A stretch of DNA of 59,554 bases from Deltaproteobacteria bacterium (GCA_016218915.1 JACRCQ010000003.1:1-59554); one strand, 5' to 3'; shown: positions 40,727-50,409, counted from the stretch's first letter. A program made the numbers and translations. The notes: generated by a model from the letters alone, not told the origin.

Positions 40727-42246
40727 GCGGCCCATCTACGCAGGCATTTGCGGACTTCGTGGCTTGGATCGAGGAGAACCTCGGCCTGGGCGGCGAAGGC
40801 GCGGTTCGCGAGCACTGGGGCCAGGTGCTCACGCAACGCCTCCAAGCCCATGGCGTGGACAGCTTTGACGCGTACCGCGAGCGACTGACCGATTCCGCTG
40901 CAAGGCAATCGGAGCTCGAGGCATTGGCCAGGCGCTTGACCGTGGGCGAGTCGTACTTCTTCCGTGACGTCGCCCAGATCCAGGCGCTGTTCACGACCGT
41001 GATTCCGGCCCTGGCTCCAAGCCGTGGGGCTGCGCCTTTGCGGGTTCTGTGCGTTGGATGCTCATCCGGCGAAGAGGTCTACTCGATCTGCATGACTGCA
41101 CGCGAGTCGCTGCCGGTCCCCGAGGCAGCCTTGCAGGTGATCGGATTCGACGCGAATCGCGCAGCGGTCGAGCGCGCCCACAATGCCAGGTACAGCGAAT
41201 GGGCCCTTCGCTCGTCGGATGCGCGCATGAAAGCGCGGTACTTCGACCTGGTGCGGGGAGAGTATTGCCTCGCGGAGGGCGTCAAGCGCATGGCTTCGTT
41301 CCACGTGCGGAATCTGCTCGACGACGACGCCGCGTTCTGGCAGCCGGGGAGCTTTGACGCCATCTTCTGCCGCAACGTCCTGATCTACTTCTCCGAGCGC
41401 AAGATCGCAGAGGCGATCGAAAAGCTGCGCAGCGCATTGAGGCCCGATGGCTTCCTGTTCCTCGGTCCCAGCGAACGGGCTCGCGGCTACAACGACCGCC
41501 TCGTCGTCCAGGAGCTCGCAGGGACCTTCTGCTATCGCCCCATCGAGGCTCCCTCGTCTGCCCGGCTCCCTGAAGTCGAAACATGCGACGAGCCTCATCC
41601 GGGCCCTACGCCGCCCGCGCCCAGAGCCGACGGCGATGCGTGGTTCGAGGCTATCGAGAGCGCATCCAGACGTCTCGCAGCCATGCTCGCCAACGTCACG
41701 CCAAATCCGCAGTCCAACGTGCAGACCGCTGCGGCTGAGCCCACGCGCCGGCTCGTCGCGATGCTCCGCGAGGAGCGATTCGACGATGCCCTGGCCTATC
41801 TCGAGGATAGCGACAGCCTGCAGCACGATGTGAGGTTCCTGGAGGTGAGGCAGCTTGCCAGAGCCGCGATTGCCACGAACCAGGGGCAGTTCGAGACGGC
41901 GTTCGAGCTGTGCTTCGACATGCTCGCAGAGCGGCCGCGTTGTGCTGGCGCCCACTACCTGCTCGGGCTCGCCTCCGAGCAAAGGGGCAGCGTTCAACGG
42001 GCCATGCGACACTACCAGGCCGCCACCGAGGCCGACGCAGGGCTTGCGATGGCCCATCTGAAGCTGGGACAGCTCGAATGCAGGGCGGGCATGATGGAAA
42101 GCGCGCGTCGCCACCTTTCCCTGGCGATCGAGCTGCTCGCCTGTCCGGAGGACCCGGTCCACGTTCTGCTCGAGGGCGGCCTCAGCCGACAGGCCATCTC
42201 CCAGCTTTGCAGTGCCGAGCTGTCAGCGTGTGGGGGGCAGCCATGA
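40723..42246 (+). CDS. cheR: CheR methyltransferase with C-terminal TPRs
   Basis: The protein is 507 aa from GTG 40723 (overlap with the CheW stop). CheR methylates receptor glutamates with S-adenosylmethionine. The N-terminal helical domain has 'RLTVGESYFFRD', then the SAM-binding 'VLCVGCSSGEEVYSI', 'GFDANRAAVERA' and 'FDAIFCRNVLIYFS'. After about residue 285 comes a Pro-rich linker and then two or three TPR units (about 390-490, 'GAHYLLGLASEQRGSVQRAMRHYQ'). TPR-CheR fusions are typical of myxobacterial chemosensory systems, where the TPRs mediate partner binding. Confidence 0.93.
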   Translation: MSGPSTQAFADFVAWIEENLGLGGEGAVREHWGQVLTQRLQAHGVDSFDAYRERLTDSAARQSELEALARRLTVGESYFFRDVAQIQALFTTVIPALAPSRGAAPLRVLCVGCSSGEEVYSICMTARESLPVPEAALQVIGFDANRAAVERAHNARYSEWALRSSDARMKARYFDLVRGEYCLAEGVKRMASFHVRNLLDDDAAFWQPGSFDAIFCRNVLIYFSERKIAEAIEKLRSALRPDGFLFLGPSERARGYNDRLVVQELAGTFCYRPIEAPSSARLPEVETCDEPHPGPTPPAPRADGDAWFEAIESASRRLAAMLANVTPNPQSNVQTAAAEPTRRLVAMLREERFDDALAYLEDSDSLQHDVRFLEVRQLARAAIATNQGQFETAFELCFDMLAERPRCAGAHYLLGLASEQRGSVQRAMRHYQAATEADAGLAMAHLKLGQLECRAGMMESARRHLSLAIELLACPEDPVHVLLEGGLSRQAISQLCSAELSACGGQP

Positions 42247-42767
42247 TTCGAGACGACTCCGTGGTCGAGCGACTCGCCAGGATGCGCAAGGACTTCGACG
42301 ATCGTTTCACGCGACCGATCGTCGTGGATTCGTCGGACAGGCTGGAGCTCATCGCCGTTCGCGCCCAGCAAGAGCGCTATGCGATCGCTGTGTCGCAGAT
42401 CTCTGCGGTCCTGCCGAGCCAGCCGGTTGCGCACGTTCCCGTCAGCCTTCCAGGCTTCGTCGGTCTGGGCGCGGTCCAGGGGCGGCTCGTGGCCGTCTAC
42501 GATCTCGGCGTGCTGCTGGCACGCAAAGGCGCGCCAACGCCCCGGCGCTGGCTCCTGATCTGCCGCGCGGACCCTGAGGTTGCGTTTGGGATCGACGATG
42601 TGGACGGCTATCTGCGGGTAGCCAAGCGCAGCATCGTGGTGGCTCCGCCTTCGGCGACCTCCGAAGGGCACGCTGGCAAGATCGTCGAGGATGGAGGCGT
42701 AGCTCGCCCCATCGTCGATCTCGAATCAGCCCTTGCGGAGCTGCGCAGAAACCTGGGGGGAACGTGA
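42243..42767 (+). CDS. cheW: CheW-like coupling protein 2
   Basis: The protein is 174 aa, with an N-terminal extension of about 30 residues absent from the first CheW. The core has 'LELIAVRAQQERYAIAVSQISAVLPSQ', 'GLGAVQGRLVAVYDLGVLLA', 'VAFGIDDVDGYLRVA' and a terminal 'ARPIVDLESAL'. ATGA overlap with CheR and GTGA overlap with CheA indicate coupled translation. A second CheW may connect to a different receptor pool or fill kinase-free ring positions. Confidence 0.9.
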   Translation: MIRDDSVVERLARMRKDFDDRFTRPIVVDSSDRLELIAVRAQQERYAIAVSQISAVLPSQPVAHVPVSLPGFVGLGAVQGRLVAVYDLGVLLARKGAPTPRRWLLICRADPEVAFGIDDVDGYLRVAKRSIVVAPPSATSEGHAGKIVEDGGVARPIVDLESALAELRRNLGGT

Positions 42768-44782
42768 GCAAGGACCCGAAGCGCTACTTCCGGATCGAGG
42801 CGCGAGACCTGCTCGACAGCCTGTCGCGCGATCTGATGGGAGTGGAGCGCGGAGAGCGAGCTCCGGACGCGGTCGCGCGGCTCTTCCGCAATGCCCACAC
42901 GATCAAGGGCGCAGCCATGGTCGTGGGAGAAGAGCCCGTCGCCGAGATCGCCCGTCTGCTGGAGGACGTGCTCGGCGAGCACCGGGACGCAGGAACCGAG
43001 CTGTCGCAGCGAGAGGCTCGGGAGCTGCTGCGTGTGGTCGAATCGCTGGATCTCGAGCTCAAGCGCATCGAGGCAGAGCCACGGGGCGACGACGCTGGGA
43101 AGAAGGCTCTATCGCCTGATGCAGGTCAGGCGATCGAGACCGTGCGAATCGACCTCGCGGAGATGGATGCGCTCACCCATCCGCTCGCGGCTGCGGAGAT
43201 GCAAGCGCTGGGGATGGCATCGACCATCGCCGAGCTGGACGTGATCCTGCAGGACGCCCGAAGCCTTCCGTCGATCCCAGGCAGCGATGCGATCGATTCC
43301 GGCATACCTGCCCAGCTGCTGCGGCTTCGGCACGCGATGCGGTCGAGGCTCGACGCGCTGGTGGCCGAGCTGCGCAGCGCCCGGGAGCACGCAGAGGGGT
43401 TGCGACTGGTCCCTGCGGACGCAATCCTGCCGGTGCTGGAGAGGACTGCCAGCATGGGCGCCGCAGCGGTCGGCAAGACCGTACGTGTGGAGCTGCAGGG
43501 AGGCGAAGTCCGCGTGGACCGTGGCGTGCTGCCGAGCGTTCGCGAGGCGTTGCTGCACCTCGTCAGAAACGCTGTGGATCACGGGATCGAAGCGCCGGAG
43601 GTGCGAAGGCGCGCGGGCAAGCCAGCAGAGGGCGTGATTCGCCTCTCGGTGTCGCGTCGCGGCAGCCGCGTTGCCTTCACCTGTGATGATGACGGGTGCG
43701 GCATCGACGCCGTGGTTGTTCGCGAGACCTCCGTCCGACTCGGTCTCATCACCGAGCAAGAGGCCGAATCCCTTGATGCCGCCGCGACCCTCCGTCTCCT
43801 GTTCCGCCAAGGGATGAGCACGCGCGACGGAGTCACCGACCTCTCCGGGCGCGGCGTAGGACTCGATGTGGTCCGGTCCATAGCCTCCCGGCTCCGGGGC
43901 GACGTGCGGCTCGAAACCCGCCTGGGAGCAGGAACCACGGTCGAGCTTGTCACGCCCGTGTCCCTGTCGACGACGCTCGCCGTGGAGGTCATCGATCAGG
44001 ATGCGGTCGTGCTGGTGCCGTTGGACGCGGTCATTGCAGTGCGCACGATCCGGGAATCCGACCTTGCCAGGTCTTCGGAAGGCCGACAGCTCATCCACGA
44101 TGGCGAAGCGCTTCGCTACGCTCGTGTGGGAGCTCTGGTGGGGCTGCGCGGCAGCGCCCTGCAGGAGGCGACCACTGCGCTGGTGGTGCGGCATGACGAC
44201 GGCAGGCTCGCCATCGGCGCCGAGCGTCTCGGCGGCATTCGCGAGATTCTCGTGCGACCCCTGCCCTGGGCAGCGGGTGCAGCCGGCGCCGTGCTGGGTG
44301 CTTCGATCGATTGCGACGGTGTCCCGCGGCTCGTGCTGGACCCTGGTGGATTGGACGGCCAGATCCAGAAGCTGGCAAAGAGCGGAGCCGAGGCGCCGGT
44401 CCGTGTGCAGGAAAAGCGGCGGCCGCTTCTGGTGGTCGACGACTCGCTGACCACGCGAATGCTCGAGCAGTCGATTCTGGAGACTGCCGGCTACGAGGTC
44501 GACGTGGCGACGTCCGGCGAGGAAGCGCTGCGCATGGCCAGGTCGAAGCAGTACGCCTTGTTCGTGGTCGACGTGGAGATGCCAGGGATGAGCGGATTTG
44601 ACTTCACGGTTCTGACGCGCAACGATGCGGCCTTGAAGGAAGTGCCGGTCGTGCTGGTGACTTCCCTGTCCGGCGAGGCTGACGAGAAGCGCGGGCTCGA
44701 GGCCGGGGCGGCTGCCTACGTCGTCAAGGGGAAGTTCCACCAGGGTCGATTCCTCGGCCTCGTTGCGGACCTTGCGAGGTAG
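42764..44782 (+). CDS. cheA: Hybrid CheA histidine kinase with receiver domain
   Basis: The protein is 672 aa from GTG 42764. An HPt domain (about 5-105) has the phospho-accepting His45 in 'NAHTIKGAAMVVGEE'. Then come a dimerisation region, an ATPase domain ('HLVRNAVDHGIE' N-box, 'CDDDGCGID' G1-box, 'DLSGRGVGLDVV' G2-box), a CheW-like regulatory domain (about 400-530) and a C-terminal receiver (about 548-670). The receiver has acidic 'VVDDS', 'VVDVEMPGMSG' and Lys in 'YVVKGKF'. The fused receiver probably serves as an internal phosphate sink or output and may replace a free CheY. There is no obvious P2 domain. Confidence 0.95.
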   Translation: MSKDPKRYFRIEARDLLDSLSRDLMGVERGERAPDAVARLFRNAHTIKGAAMVVGEEPVAEIARLLEDVLGEHRDAGTELSQREARELLRVVESLDLELKRIEAEPRGDDAGKKALSPDAGQAIETVRIDLAEMDALTHPLAAAEMQALGMASTIAELDVILQDARSLPSIPGSDAIDSGIPAQLLRLRHAMRSRLDALVAELRSAREHAEGLRLVPADAILPVLERTASMGAAAVGKTVRVELQGGEVRVDRGVLPSVREALLHLVRNAVDHGIEAPEVRRRAGKPAEGVIRLSVSRRGSRVAFTCDDDGCGIDAVVVRETSVRLGLITEQEAESLDAAATLRLLFRQGMSTRDGVTDLSGRGVGLDVVRSIASRLRGDVRLETRLGAGTTVELVTPVSLSTTLAVEVIDQDAVVLVPLDAVIAVRTIRESDLARSSEGRQLIHDGEALRYARVGALVGLRGSALQEATTALVVRHDDGRLAIGAERLGGIREILVRPLPWAAGAAGAVLGASIDCDGVPRLVLDPGGLDGQIQKLAKSGAEAPVRVQEKRRPLLVVDDSLTTRMLEQSILETAGYEVDVATSGEEALRMARSKQYALFVVDVEMPGMSGFDFTVLTRNDAALKEVPVVLVTSLSGEADEKRGLEAGAAAYVVKGKFHQGRFLGLVADLAR

Positions 44783-44787
44783 CGCCC

Positions 44788-45903
44788 ATGGGTAGGATTC
44801 GCGTGCTGATCGTCGAGGACTCGCTCACCGTGAGAAAACGGTTGCGCGAGGCGATCGAAGAGGACTCTGCCTTCGAGGTCGTGGGTGAAGCCGCCGATGG
44901 CCTGGCCGCGGTCGAGAAGTGCAGGACGCTGCGACCTGACGTCGTGAGCCTCGACATGGAGCTGCCCGGAATCAACGGCGTGGACGTCGCCCGCCGCGTG
45001 ATGGCCGATTGCGCGACTCCGATTCTCGTGGTCTCTGCGTCGGTCAATCGCGGTGAGGCGCTGAACACGTTTGACGCTCTGCAGGCCGGGGCCGTAGAGG
45101 TCTACGACAAGTCGCAGATGGGGAGCAATCCCGGTTGGTCCGCGGATCTGCGTGCGCTGCTTCGACAGGTGTCCCGGATTCCGGTGATCTCCAGGGCCTG
45201 GTACGGAGAAGGCGGGATGCTGAAGCGAGCTGCCGCAGCTCGCGACGCTGCGTCCGGTACGGCCCGGGTGGAGCCTGCGCGATCGGCCGACGCCGCGCTC
45301 GACACCCCCCTCCGTCTCGTGGCGATCGGTGCTTCGACCGGGGGCCCTGCCGCGGTGGCGCGCATTCTCGGCGCGCTGCCGCCGACCTTTCCTGTGCCTA
45401 TCCTGCTTGTCCTGCACGTTGCGCCGCTCTTTGGAGGAATGCTCGTGGAATGGCTGGGGCAGCAGACGCCGCTGAAGGTCACGATGGCGACCGAAGGCAT
45501 GGCCATTCCGACGCCGGGTGCTCCGGCAACCGTCTTCGTCGCACCGCCAGAGCGTCACATGATCGTTGAGGCAGGACGCCTGCAGCTCACGGCCGATCCA
45601 GAGGTTCATTGCTGCCGGCCTTCAATCGACGTTCTTTTCAGCTCGATCGCCAGGGAGTGCGGGTCCAACGTACTCGGATGCGTTCTGACGGGTATGGGAT
45701 GCGACGGTGCCGCGGGGTTGCTGGCGATGCGAAGATCCGGGGCCCGGACCCTGGTGCAAGATGAAGCTTCGTCCGTAGTATTTGGTATGCCCCGCGAAGC
45801 AATCGCCTTGGGCGCAGCGGAATTCGTGCTCTCGCCCGAGGAGATCGCGCATGCCCTTTGCCAATACGCTGTTGCGAGGACGCGCAGGAGCCAATCATCG
45901 TGA
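44788..45903 (+). CDS. cheB: CheB protein-glutamate methylesterase
   Basis: The protein is 371 aa. It has a receiver domain (residues 3-125, phospho-acceptor Asp56 in 'LDMELPG', with Glu10 and Asp11) and a C-terminal methylesterase. The Ser/His/Asp triad elements are visible as 'AIGASTGGPAAV', 'LHVAPLFGGMLVEWL' and 'LTGMGCDGAAGLLAM'. It removes methyl groups added by CheR, activated by phosphorylation from CheA. It follows cheA by 5 bp and overlaps the next gene by 4 bp (GTGA). Confidence 0.95.
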   Translation: MGRIRVLIVEDSLTVRKRLREAIEEDSAFEVVGEAADGLAAVEKCRTLRPDVVSLDMELPGINGVDVARRVMADCATPILVVSASVNRGEALNTFDALQAGAVEVYDKSQMGSNPGWSADLRALLRQVSRIPVISRAWYGEGGMLKRAAAARDAASGTARVEPARSADAALDTPLRLVAIGASTGGPAAVARILGALPPTFPVPILLVLHVAPLFGGMLVEWLGQQTPLKVTMATEGMAIPTPGAPATVFVAPPERHMIVEAGRLQLTADPEVHCCRPSIDVLFSSIARECGSNVLGCVLTGMGCDGAAGLLAMRRSGARTLVQDEASSVVFGMPREAIALGAAEFVLSPEEIAHALCQYAVARTRRSQSS

Positions 45904-46976
45904 TCGCCAGGGTTCTTTGCATTGAATCCAATCTCGTCGAGCGGCTAAGGCTCCAGGAGGCTTTCAACCGCGCAGGCGCCAGGGTCCTCGCCTGCGACAG
46001 CCTGGCCCAGGGACGCGCGCTTCTCGCGGAGCAAGCATTCGACCTGGTCGTCGCTGACTGCGACCTCGTGGACGGCTCCGGGCTTGACCTGGCCGCGGAC
46101 GCAAATGCACACGGCAAGAACGGCGGCTTCACGCTGATTGTGTTGTGCGATGAGATTCACGTGGCCCATCGGGTGATCGCCCTGCGCTCTGGTGTGGCTG
46201 ACGTGATCGGCGGGCCATGCGATCTCGACCACCTTCTGTGGCGTGCCCAGGCCGCTGTGAGCCGTCGCCAGGGAGCGCATGTCGACCCGCCCACCACGTT
46301 GGCGAGGAGGATCCTGCTGGTCGACGACAGCACGACCTATGCCTACGCGCTTGTCGACGAGCTGCAGAAGGACGGTCACGACATGGCGTTGGCGGAGAAC
46401 GGTCCTGACGCCCTGGGCTTCCTCGCGCTGCAGCAGCCGGACCTGATGATCATCGACGTGTTCCTGCCGGACATGAATGGAGTGGAGCTCTGCCGCAGGG
46501 TCCGGACGATCCCGGCGCTGCGGACGACGCCGATCCTGATGTTCACGGGGCGTGAGAAGTCCGCGATCCGGGAGCGCGCGCTGGAGGCCGAAGCCGACGA
46601 CTTCGTGGTCAAGTCGCGCGACCTGGAGTCGATACGAATGCACGTCAGGAAGATGCTTTCCCAGGCGCCTCGCGCGATGCCCGTCACCGCTCGAGGGCCG
46701 AACGCGCTGCTGGCGGCCCAGCGTGCTGCGTCCGCACCGCAAGCGCAGGGGCCTCTGCTCGATCAGGTCGTGGTGGCTTCCGGGCTCTCGAGGCTCGTTG
46801 GCAAGGCCGCCATCGAGCGAGCTTGCCAACGTGTCGGTGTCGATCCAGCCAGGATGGTCACGAGCGACCTCGAAAAGGCTCTTCCCGACATCGAGAAGCT
46901 GCTCAAGGTCTTTCTGTCGCCCGGGGAGGTCGGAGAGCGAATGCGGGCCATCTCGCGTCTGGCAGGCGTTGCCTGA
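45900..46976 (+). CDS. Double-receiver response regulator of the che operon
   Basis: The protein is 358 aa from GTG 45900. Receiver 1 (about 3-120) has 'LVVADCDLVDGSG'. Receiver 2 (about 140-260) has a complete set: 'LLVDDSTTYAYAL', phospho-Asp in 'LMIIDVFLPDMNG', 'ILMFTGRE' and 'DFVVKSRDL'. A C-terminal helical region of about 75 residues (285-358) has no DNA-binding signature I recognise. It is the likely output of the operon in place of a stand-alone CheY. It converges with the Omp85-like gene. Confidence 0.85.
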   Translation: MIARVLCIESNLVERLRLQEAFNRAGARVLACDSLAQGRALLAEQAFDLVVADCDLVDGSGLDLAADANAHGKNGGFTLIVLCDEIHVAHRVIALRSGVADVIGGPCDLDHLLWRAQAAVSRRQGAHVDPPTTLARRILLVDDSTTYAYALVDELQKDGHDMALAENGPDALGFLALQQPDLMIIDVFLPDMNGVELCRRVRTIPALRTTPILMFTGREKSAIRERALEAEADDFVVKSRDLESIRMHVRKMLSQAPRAMPVTARGPNALLAAQRAASAPQAQGPLLDQVVVASGLSRLVGKAAIERACQRVGVDPARMVTSDLEKALPDIEKLLKVFLSPGEVGERMRAISRLAGVA

Positions 46977-46979
46977 GCC

Positions 46980-46994
46980 CAGGGTGGCGCCCTG
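46980..46994. terminator. Hairpin between convergent stops
   Basis: CAGGG and CCCTG pair as a 5-bp stem with a 5-nt loop, exactly filling the gap between the response-regulator stop and the Omp85 stop. There is no T-run, so it is only a candidate bidirectional terminator. Confidence 0.35.
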
Positions 46995-48788
46995 TCATCT
47001 CCCGCTGATGGCAGGCATGGCAAATGCCTGGTGAAAAGAGACGTAGACTTGCCCGGGAAAGCCCTGCGGAATGTATCCGCGCGTGACCGGGAACCCGAGA
47101 TCGACACGGAACACCGCCCGGTCGAGCTGTGGAAACAGGGCGCGCAGGCCGGCCCCGACCGATGACTTCAGCACCATGTTCGTGAACCCGTCGAACGAGT
47201 CGCCGACGTCATAGAACAGCGTGGCTCCGAGCTGGCAGCTCAGAATCTGCACTGGACGCGATCTGTACTCGAAGTTGTAGGAGACCTGGTCCTTGCCGTA
47301 GAACGAGCGAGTGGGATACCCCCGCAAACGCCCTTCTCCACCCAGAAACGTGATCTGGTTCAGATAGTTGCGGTATCGGTTCCGCACCAGCGCGTCGACG
47401 ACCAGCCTGCCGAATCCCAGCCTCGGCGTCACGATGCGTCCTGTCGCCTCCACTGCCGCGTCCGTCACCGCCTCGCGACCTTCCGGCCGATCGGCGAACT
47501 CGTAGGCCGCCGTCGATTCCAATCCAATCCGTGTGATGCCGTCGCCCAACGCCCACGTGTACTGGGCTCCGCCATACGCACCTAGCACGTTGCGCGTGGA
47601 GCCGAATGCCTTCGGCGAAGGGTACACCCTCGCGTACAAGTCGTGGCCGAGTCGGAAATCCTCCTGCAACGCGAGCGTCTCGAAGTCGAGAACGCGCACA
47701 TAGTCCGTGCGGTACGTACGGTACTGAAGGAACGGCCCGGATCGGTTGTCGCTGAGCGGCACGTACCGGCTCACGAAGTGATCCACTGCGATCGGGTCGT
47801 AGGCGGACATGTCGAACGTGTCGAATTGCCGCCGGATCACGTCGACTCCGAAGCTGATGTCGTTCTTGAGCGCCCAGCCAAACGACCGCGTCACCGAAGG
47901 TCCGATGCTCATCGTCCGCGTGCGGTACTCGAACGGGATCCGGTCGTTGGCAGGCGTGCGCCTCGAGTCGAAGTATCCCAGCGCTCCGTTGACATAGTGA
48001 CGGGTCACCTCGTTGCGCCACGTGACCGGTGTGCCCCACGCCCACTCGGTGCGGGTGGAATACAGCGGTTGCCCCACGTTCACTCCGCCGTACGACCCTT
48101 CGGTGTGCCCGGACTCGCGGTTGACGATCGCGCTGGCGCTGGCCGTCGCTGCCACCCAGGTACCGAACATGCGCGGAATGATGTACCTGCCGCCGAGCGA
48201 GTAGGAGAGTGGGTACAGGGTGAACAAGCCGGACGCGGTCTGGTGCGAGCCGAGAAGATTCTCCTCGCTCGGAACCAGCTCGAGATACTCGATCCTCCCT
48301 CCTGCGAACTGCACATCCCAGTTGAGCCGCAAGCTCCAGACGTCCTTGGCGAGAACCAGGATGCGCACGCGGTCCGGACGGCTGCCCCGCTCCGCCAGAC
48401 ACGCCACGAGCGACAGCTGATGGAACTGACGCAGGTTGCGCGCGGACTCGTCGCACAGGCTCTGGGAGAACGGCTCGCCAGGTCTGATCAGCACCTCGCG
48501 GCGAATCACGTACGGGCGCGTCTTGGCGTGGAATACGTTCAGGAAACCAGGGGCTGGATCGCGCTTCTCGATGACGTCGAGCGTGACGATGTCAATGTCC
48601 TCGACGATCTTCCCCTCAGGGGATGGGTCGACGATCGTGTGGCTGGCAGCAAGCGCGTCGCGGATCGACTCCTTCTCGTAGGCCGAGTACTCATGCGCCT
48701 TGGTCTTCGGACGATCCTCTGCGCTGGCAGCCGAAGCGGTCGCCAGAACGCCCATCGCGCATGCGCATGCCACGACCCGAGCCATCAT
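46995..48788 (-). CDS. Omp85/BamA-like outer-membrane beta-barrel protein
   Basis: The protein is 597 aa with a signal peptide ending about residue 23 ('ATASAASAEDRP'). One POTRA-like domain (about 55-150: 'RREVLIRPGEPFSQSLCDESARNLRQFHQL') precedes a barrel rich in alternating aromatic strands (about 160-597). 'GEGRLRGYPTRSFYG' corresponds to the conserved VRG(F/Y) lid-lock motif of Omp85 proteins. With a single POTRA it is shorter than BamA (about 800) and resembles the surface-antigen/TamA- or FhaC-type subgroup. It may secrete or insert other surface proteins. Its ATG overlaps the upstream gene stop (ATGA). Confidence 0.85.
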   Translation of the reverse strand: MMARVVACACAMGVLATASAASAEDRPKTKAHEYSAYEKESIRDALAASHTIVDPSPEGKIVEDIDIVTLDVIEKRDPAPGFLNVFHAKTRPYVIRREVLIRPGEPFSQSLCDESARNLRQFHQLSLVACLAERGSRPDRVRILVLAKDVWSLRLNWDVQFAGGRIEYLELVPSEENLLGSHQTASGLFTLYPLSYSLGGRYIIPRMFGTWVAATASASAIVNRESGHTEGSYGGVNVGQPLYSTRTEWAWGTPVTWRNEVTRHYVNGALGYFDSRRTPANDRIPFEYRTRTMSIGPSVTRSFGWALKNDISFGVDVIRRQFDTFDMSAYDPIAVDHFVSRYVPLSDNRSGPFLQYRTYRTDYVRVLDFETLALQEDFRLGHDLYARVYPSPKAFGSTRNVLGAYGGAQYTWALGDGITRIGLESTAAYEFADRPEGREAVTDAAVEATGRIVTPRLGFGRLVVDALVRNRYRNYLNQITFLGGEGRLRGYPTRSFYGKDQVSYNFEYRSRPVQILSCQLGATLFYDVGDSFDGFTNMVLKSSVGAGLRALFPQLDRAVFRVDLGFPVTRGYIPQGFPGQVYVSFHQAFAMPAISGR

Positions 48789-49393
48789 GTCTTCTTCCGC
48801 TTGGTTCGCAAGGGCATTGGAGCCGCATCTTCGCCCGGAATCCTCGATGGACGCTGCGATTTCGGTGCAGCGTCGTCCGAAGGCTTCGGGATCAGCGGGC
48901 CGCTCGGATAGGTCACCAGCGTGATCGAGACCTCGTCCGGATCGAGCTTGCGACGCGATGGCCGAGGGACCGGAGGAGGCGGAAGCACCGAGTCCCCCTT
49001 CTTGCGCGGCTTCGGCAGGGTAGGCTTGGTCACCGTCGGAGGATCGATCAGGTCCTCATCCGCGATGACCTCCAGCCTGGGCCCTGGAGGAAGGTTGTCG
49101 CCCGCATGGCGCACCTGCACACGTCGGATCGGCCCGGTGCGAAGCAGGATGGGGCGGCCGGTCTCCTTGGATACGGTGACGAACAGCGCGCCTGCGCCCT
49201 GCACGAGCTCTCCCACCAGACCACCAGGTACCCGGGTGTCCGAGCACGCCACGAACTGTGCGCCCACGCAAGCTTCCACGATCCGCGCCGTGGCCGGGTT
49301 GGGCGAGAGCACCCACAGACATACCCCTGAGTCGTCGAGCAGGTACGTGCACACGTCGGTGTGCACGGCATAGGCAAAATCCGCCATGGGCAT
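48785..49393 (-). CDS. Hypothetical protein with Pro/Lys-rich tail
   Basis: The protein is 202 aa; an internal Met at 49387 is an equally good start. The first 110 residues look like a compact alpha/beta domain ('FAYAVHTDVCTYLLDDSGVCLWVL', 'RIVEACVGAQFVACSDTR', 'GALFVTVSKETGRPILLRTG'). The remainder is low-complexity Pro/Lys/Arg/Asp and ends 'RTKRKKT'. No family is recognised. It overlaps the Omp85-like gene by 4 bp, so a role in the same envelope process is possible. Confidence 0.65.
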   Translation of the reverse strand: MPMADFAYAVHTDVCTYLLDDSGVCLWVLSPNPATARIVEACVGAQFVACSDTRVPGGLVGELVQGAGALFVTVSKETGRPILLRTGPIRRVQVRHAGDNLPPGPRLEVIADEDLIDPPTVTKPTLPKPRKKGDSVLPPPPVPRPSRRKLDPDEVSITLVTYPSGPLIPKPSDDAAPKSQRPSRIPGEDAAPMPLRTKRKKT

Positions 49394-49441
49394 GCCATAT
49401 CACAAATCCTGCGGAGCCGTGGGGCAGGGATGCCAGCTGCC

Positions 49442-50386
49442 TCATGCGTCGCGTCGACGCAATCCCACGCCGAGCCCACGCATTGCGAGCAACCCTGCCA
49501 TGGTTTCCGGCACGACCTGAACTGCGTGGTACACGAGCGCCGCGGTCAGCGCTTGCACCTCATCCACGCCTATCACCTTCATTCCCGCCGCAATCCCGGC
49601 TTCCACCGTCCCTGCGCCCGATGGGACACCTGGCACCAGGAACGCCATGACCGCGACCACGGTGAACATCACCACCTGCAGCGGCTCGAGATGGAGCCCA
49701 GTGGCGCGCATCGAAAACGCGAGCACGAGCCCTTCGCATGTCCACACGACCAAGGTCAGAACCACCACCCGCAAGCCCTGCAGTGCTGGCCCGAACGCCA
49801 CCGCTGCTGGTTGCACAGCCCTGCCAATCCGGCTCTGGGGCGCGAGCCGTCCCCATGCGATCGCTGCCACCAGCACCGCAATTCCAAGGCCCAGCGTGGT
49901 CATGAACCCAGGCTCTGACCAGCCGAGCGGCAGAAGCCTCCAATGCACGACAGCGCCGAGGCCGCATGCGACCGCCGCAATGTCGAGGGACTTCTCGAGG
50001 ACGAGCGCTCCGGCGACCGAGGACACCCGCGCTCCGCCGTGACGCACCAGCAGCCAGGTGAAGACTCCGATTCCGCTCCACGCCGCGAGCAGATTGTCCG
50101 AAGCCAGCCTGCACAACGTGTAGCGCGCAAACATGACCCGGCCCGCCGACGTCTGCGCGCCGAGCATCGCGTAGCTTCGTTCGGCGCGTGCAGCCACCGC
50201 GCAGGCCCTTGCCAGCAGCGCTGCACCGACCCAGGCCAGGTTCGCTGCGCCCATCGCCCGAAGCGAAGCTCCCCAGGGGTAGCGCCACAGAAAGACCACG
50301 CACCCGATCGCGACTGCAACGCCGAGCAGACGCCACACCCACGAGAGCGCCGTGGACCACGATTTCCCTGCCGGAACAGATGGCAT
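49442..50386 (-). CDS. UPF0104 / flippase-like integral membrane protein
   Basis: The protein is 314 aa with about eight hydrophobic helices. It matches the lysylphosphatidylglycerol synthase transmembrane region family: 'RYTLCRLASDNLLAAW', 'VAGALVLEKSLDIAAV' and the loop 'FLVPGVPSGAGTVEAGIAAGM' near the C-terminus are typical. Members without the cytoplasmic synthetase domain are thought to move lipids or lipid-linked intermediates across the inner membrane. It sits between a lipoprotein and the Omp85-like pair on the same strand, an envelope-themed cluster. Confidence 0.8.
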   Translation of the reverse strand: MPSVPAGKSWSTALSWVWRLLGVAVAIGCVVFLWRYPWGASLRAMGAANLAWVGAALLARACAVAARAERSYAMLGAQTSAGRVMFARYTLCRLASDNLLAAWSGIGVFTWLLVRHGGARVSSVAGALVLEKSLDIAAVACGLGAVVHWRLLPLGWSEPGFMTTLGLGIAVLVAAIAWGRLAPQSRIGRAVQPAAVAFGPALQGLRVVVLTLVVWTCEGLVLAFSMRATGLHLEPLQVVMFTVVAVMAFLVPGVPSGAGTVEAGIAAGMKVIGVDEVQALTAALVYHAVQVVPETMAGLLAMRGLGVGLRRRDA

Positions 50387-50409
50387 CGGCCCCCTGGATC
50401 AGAGCTGGG

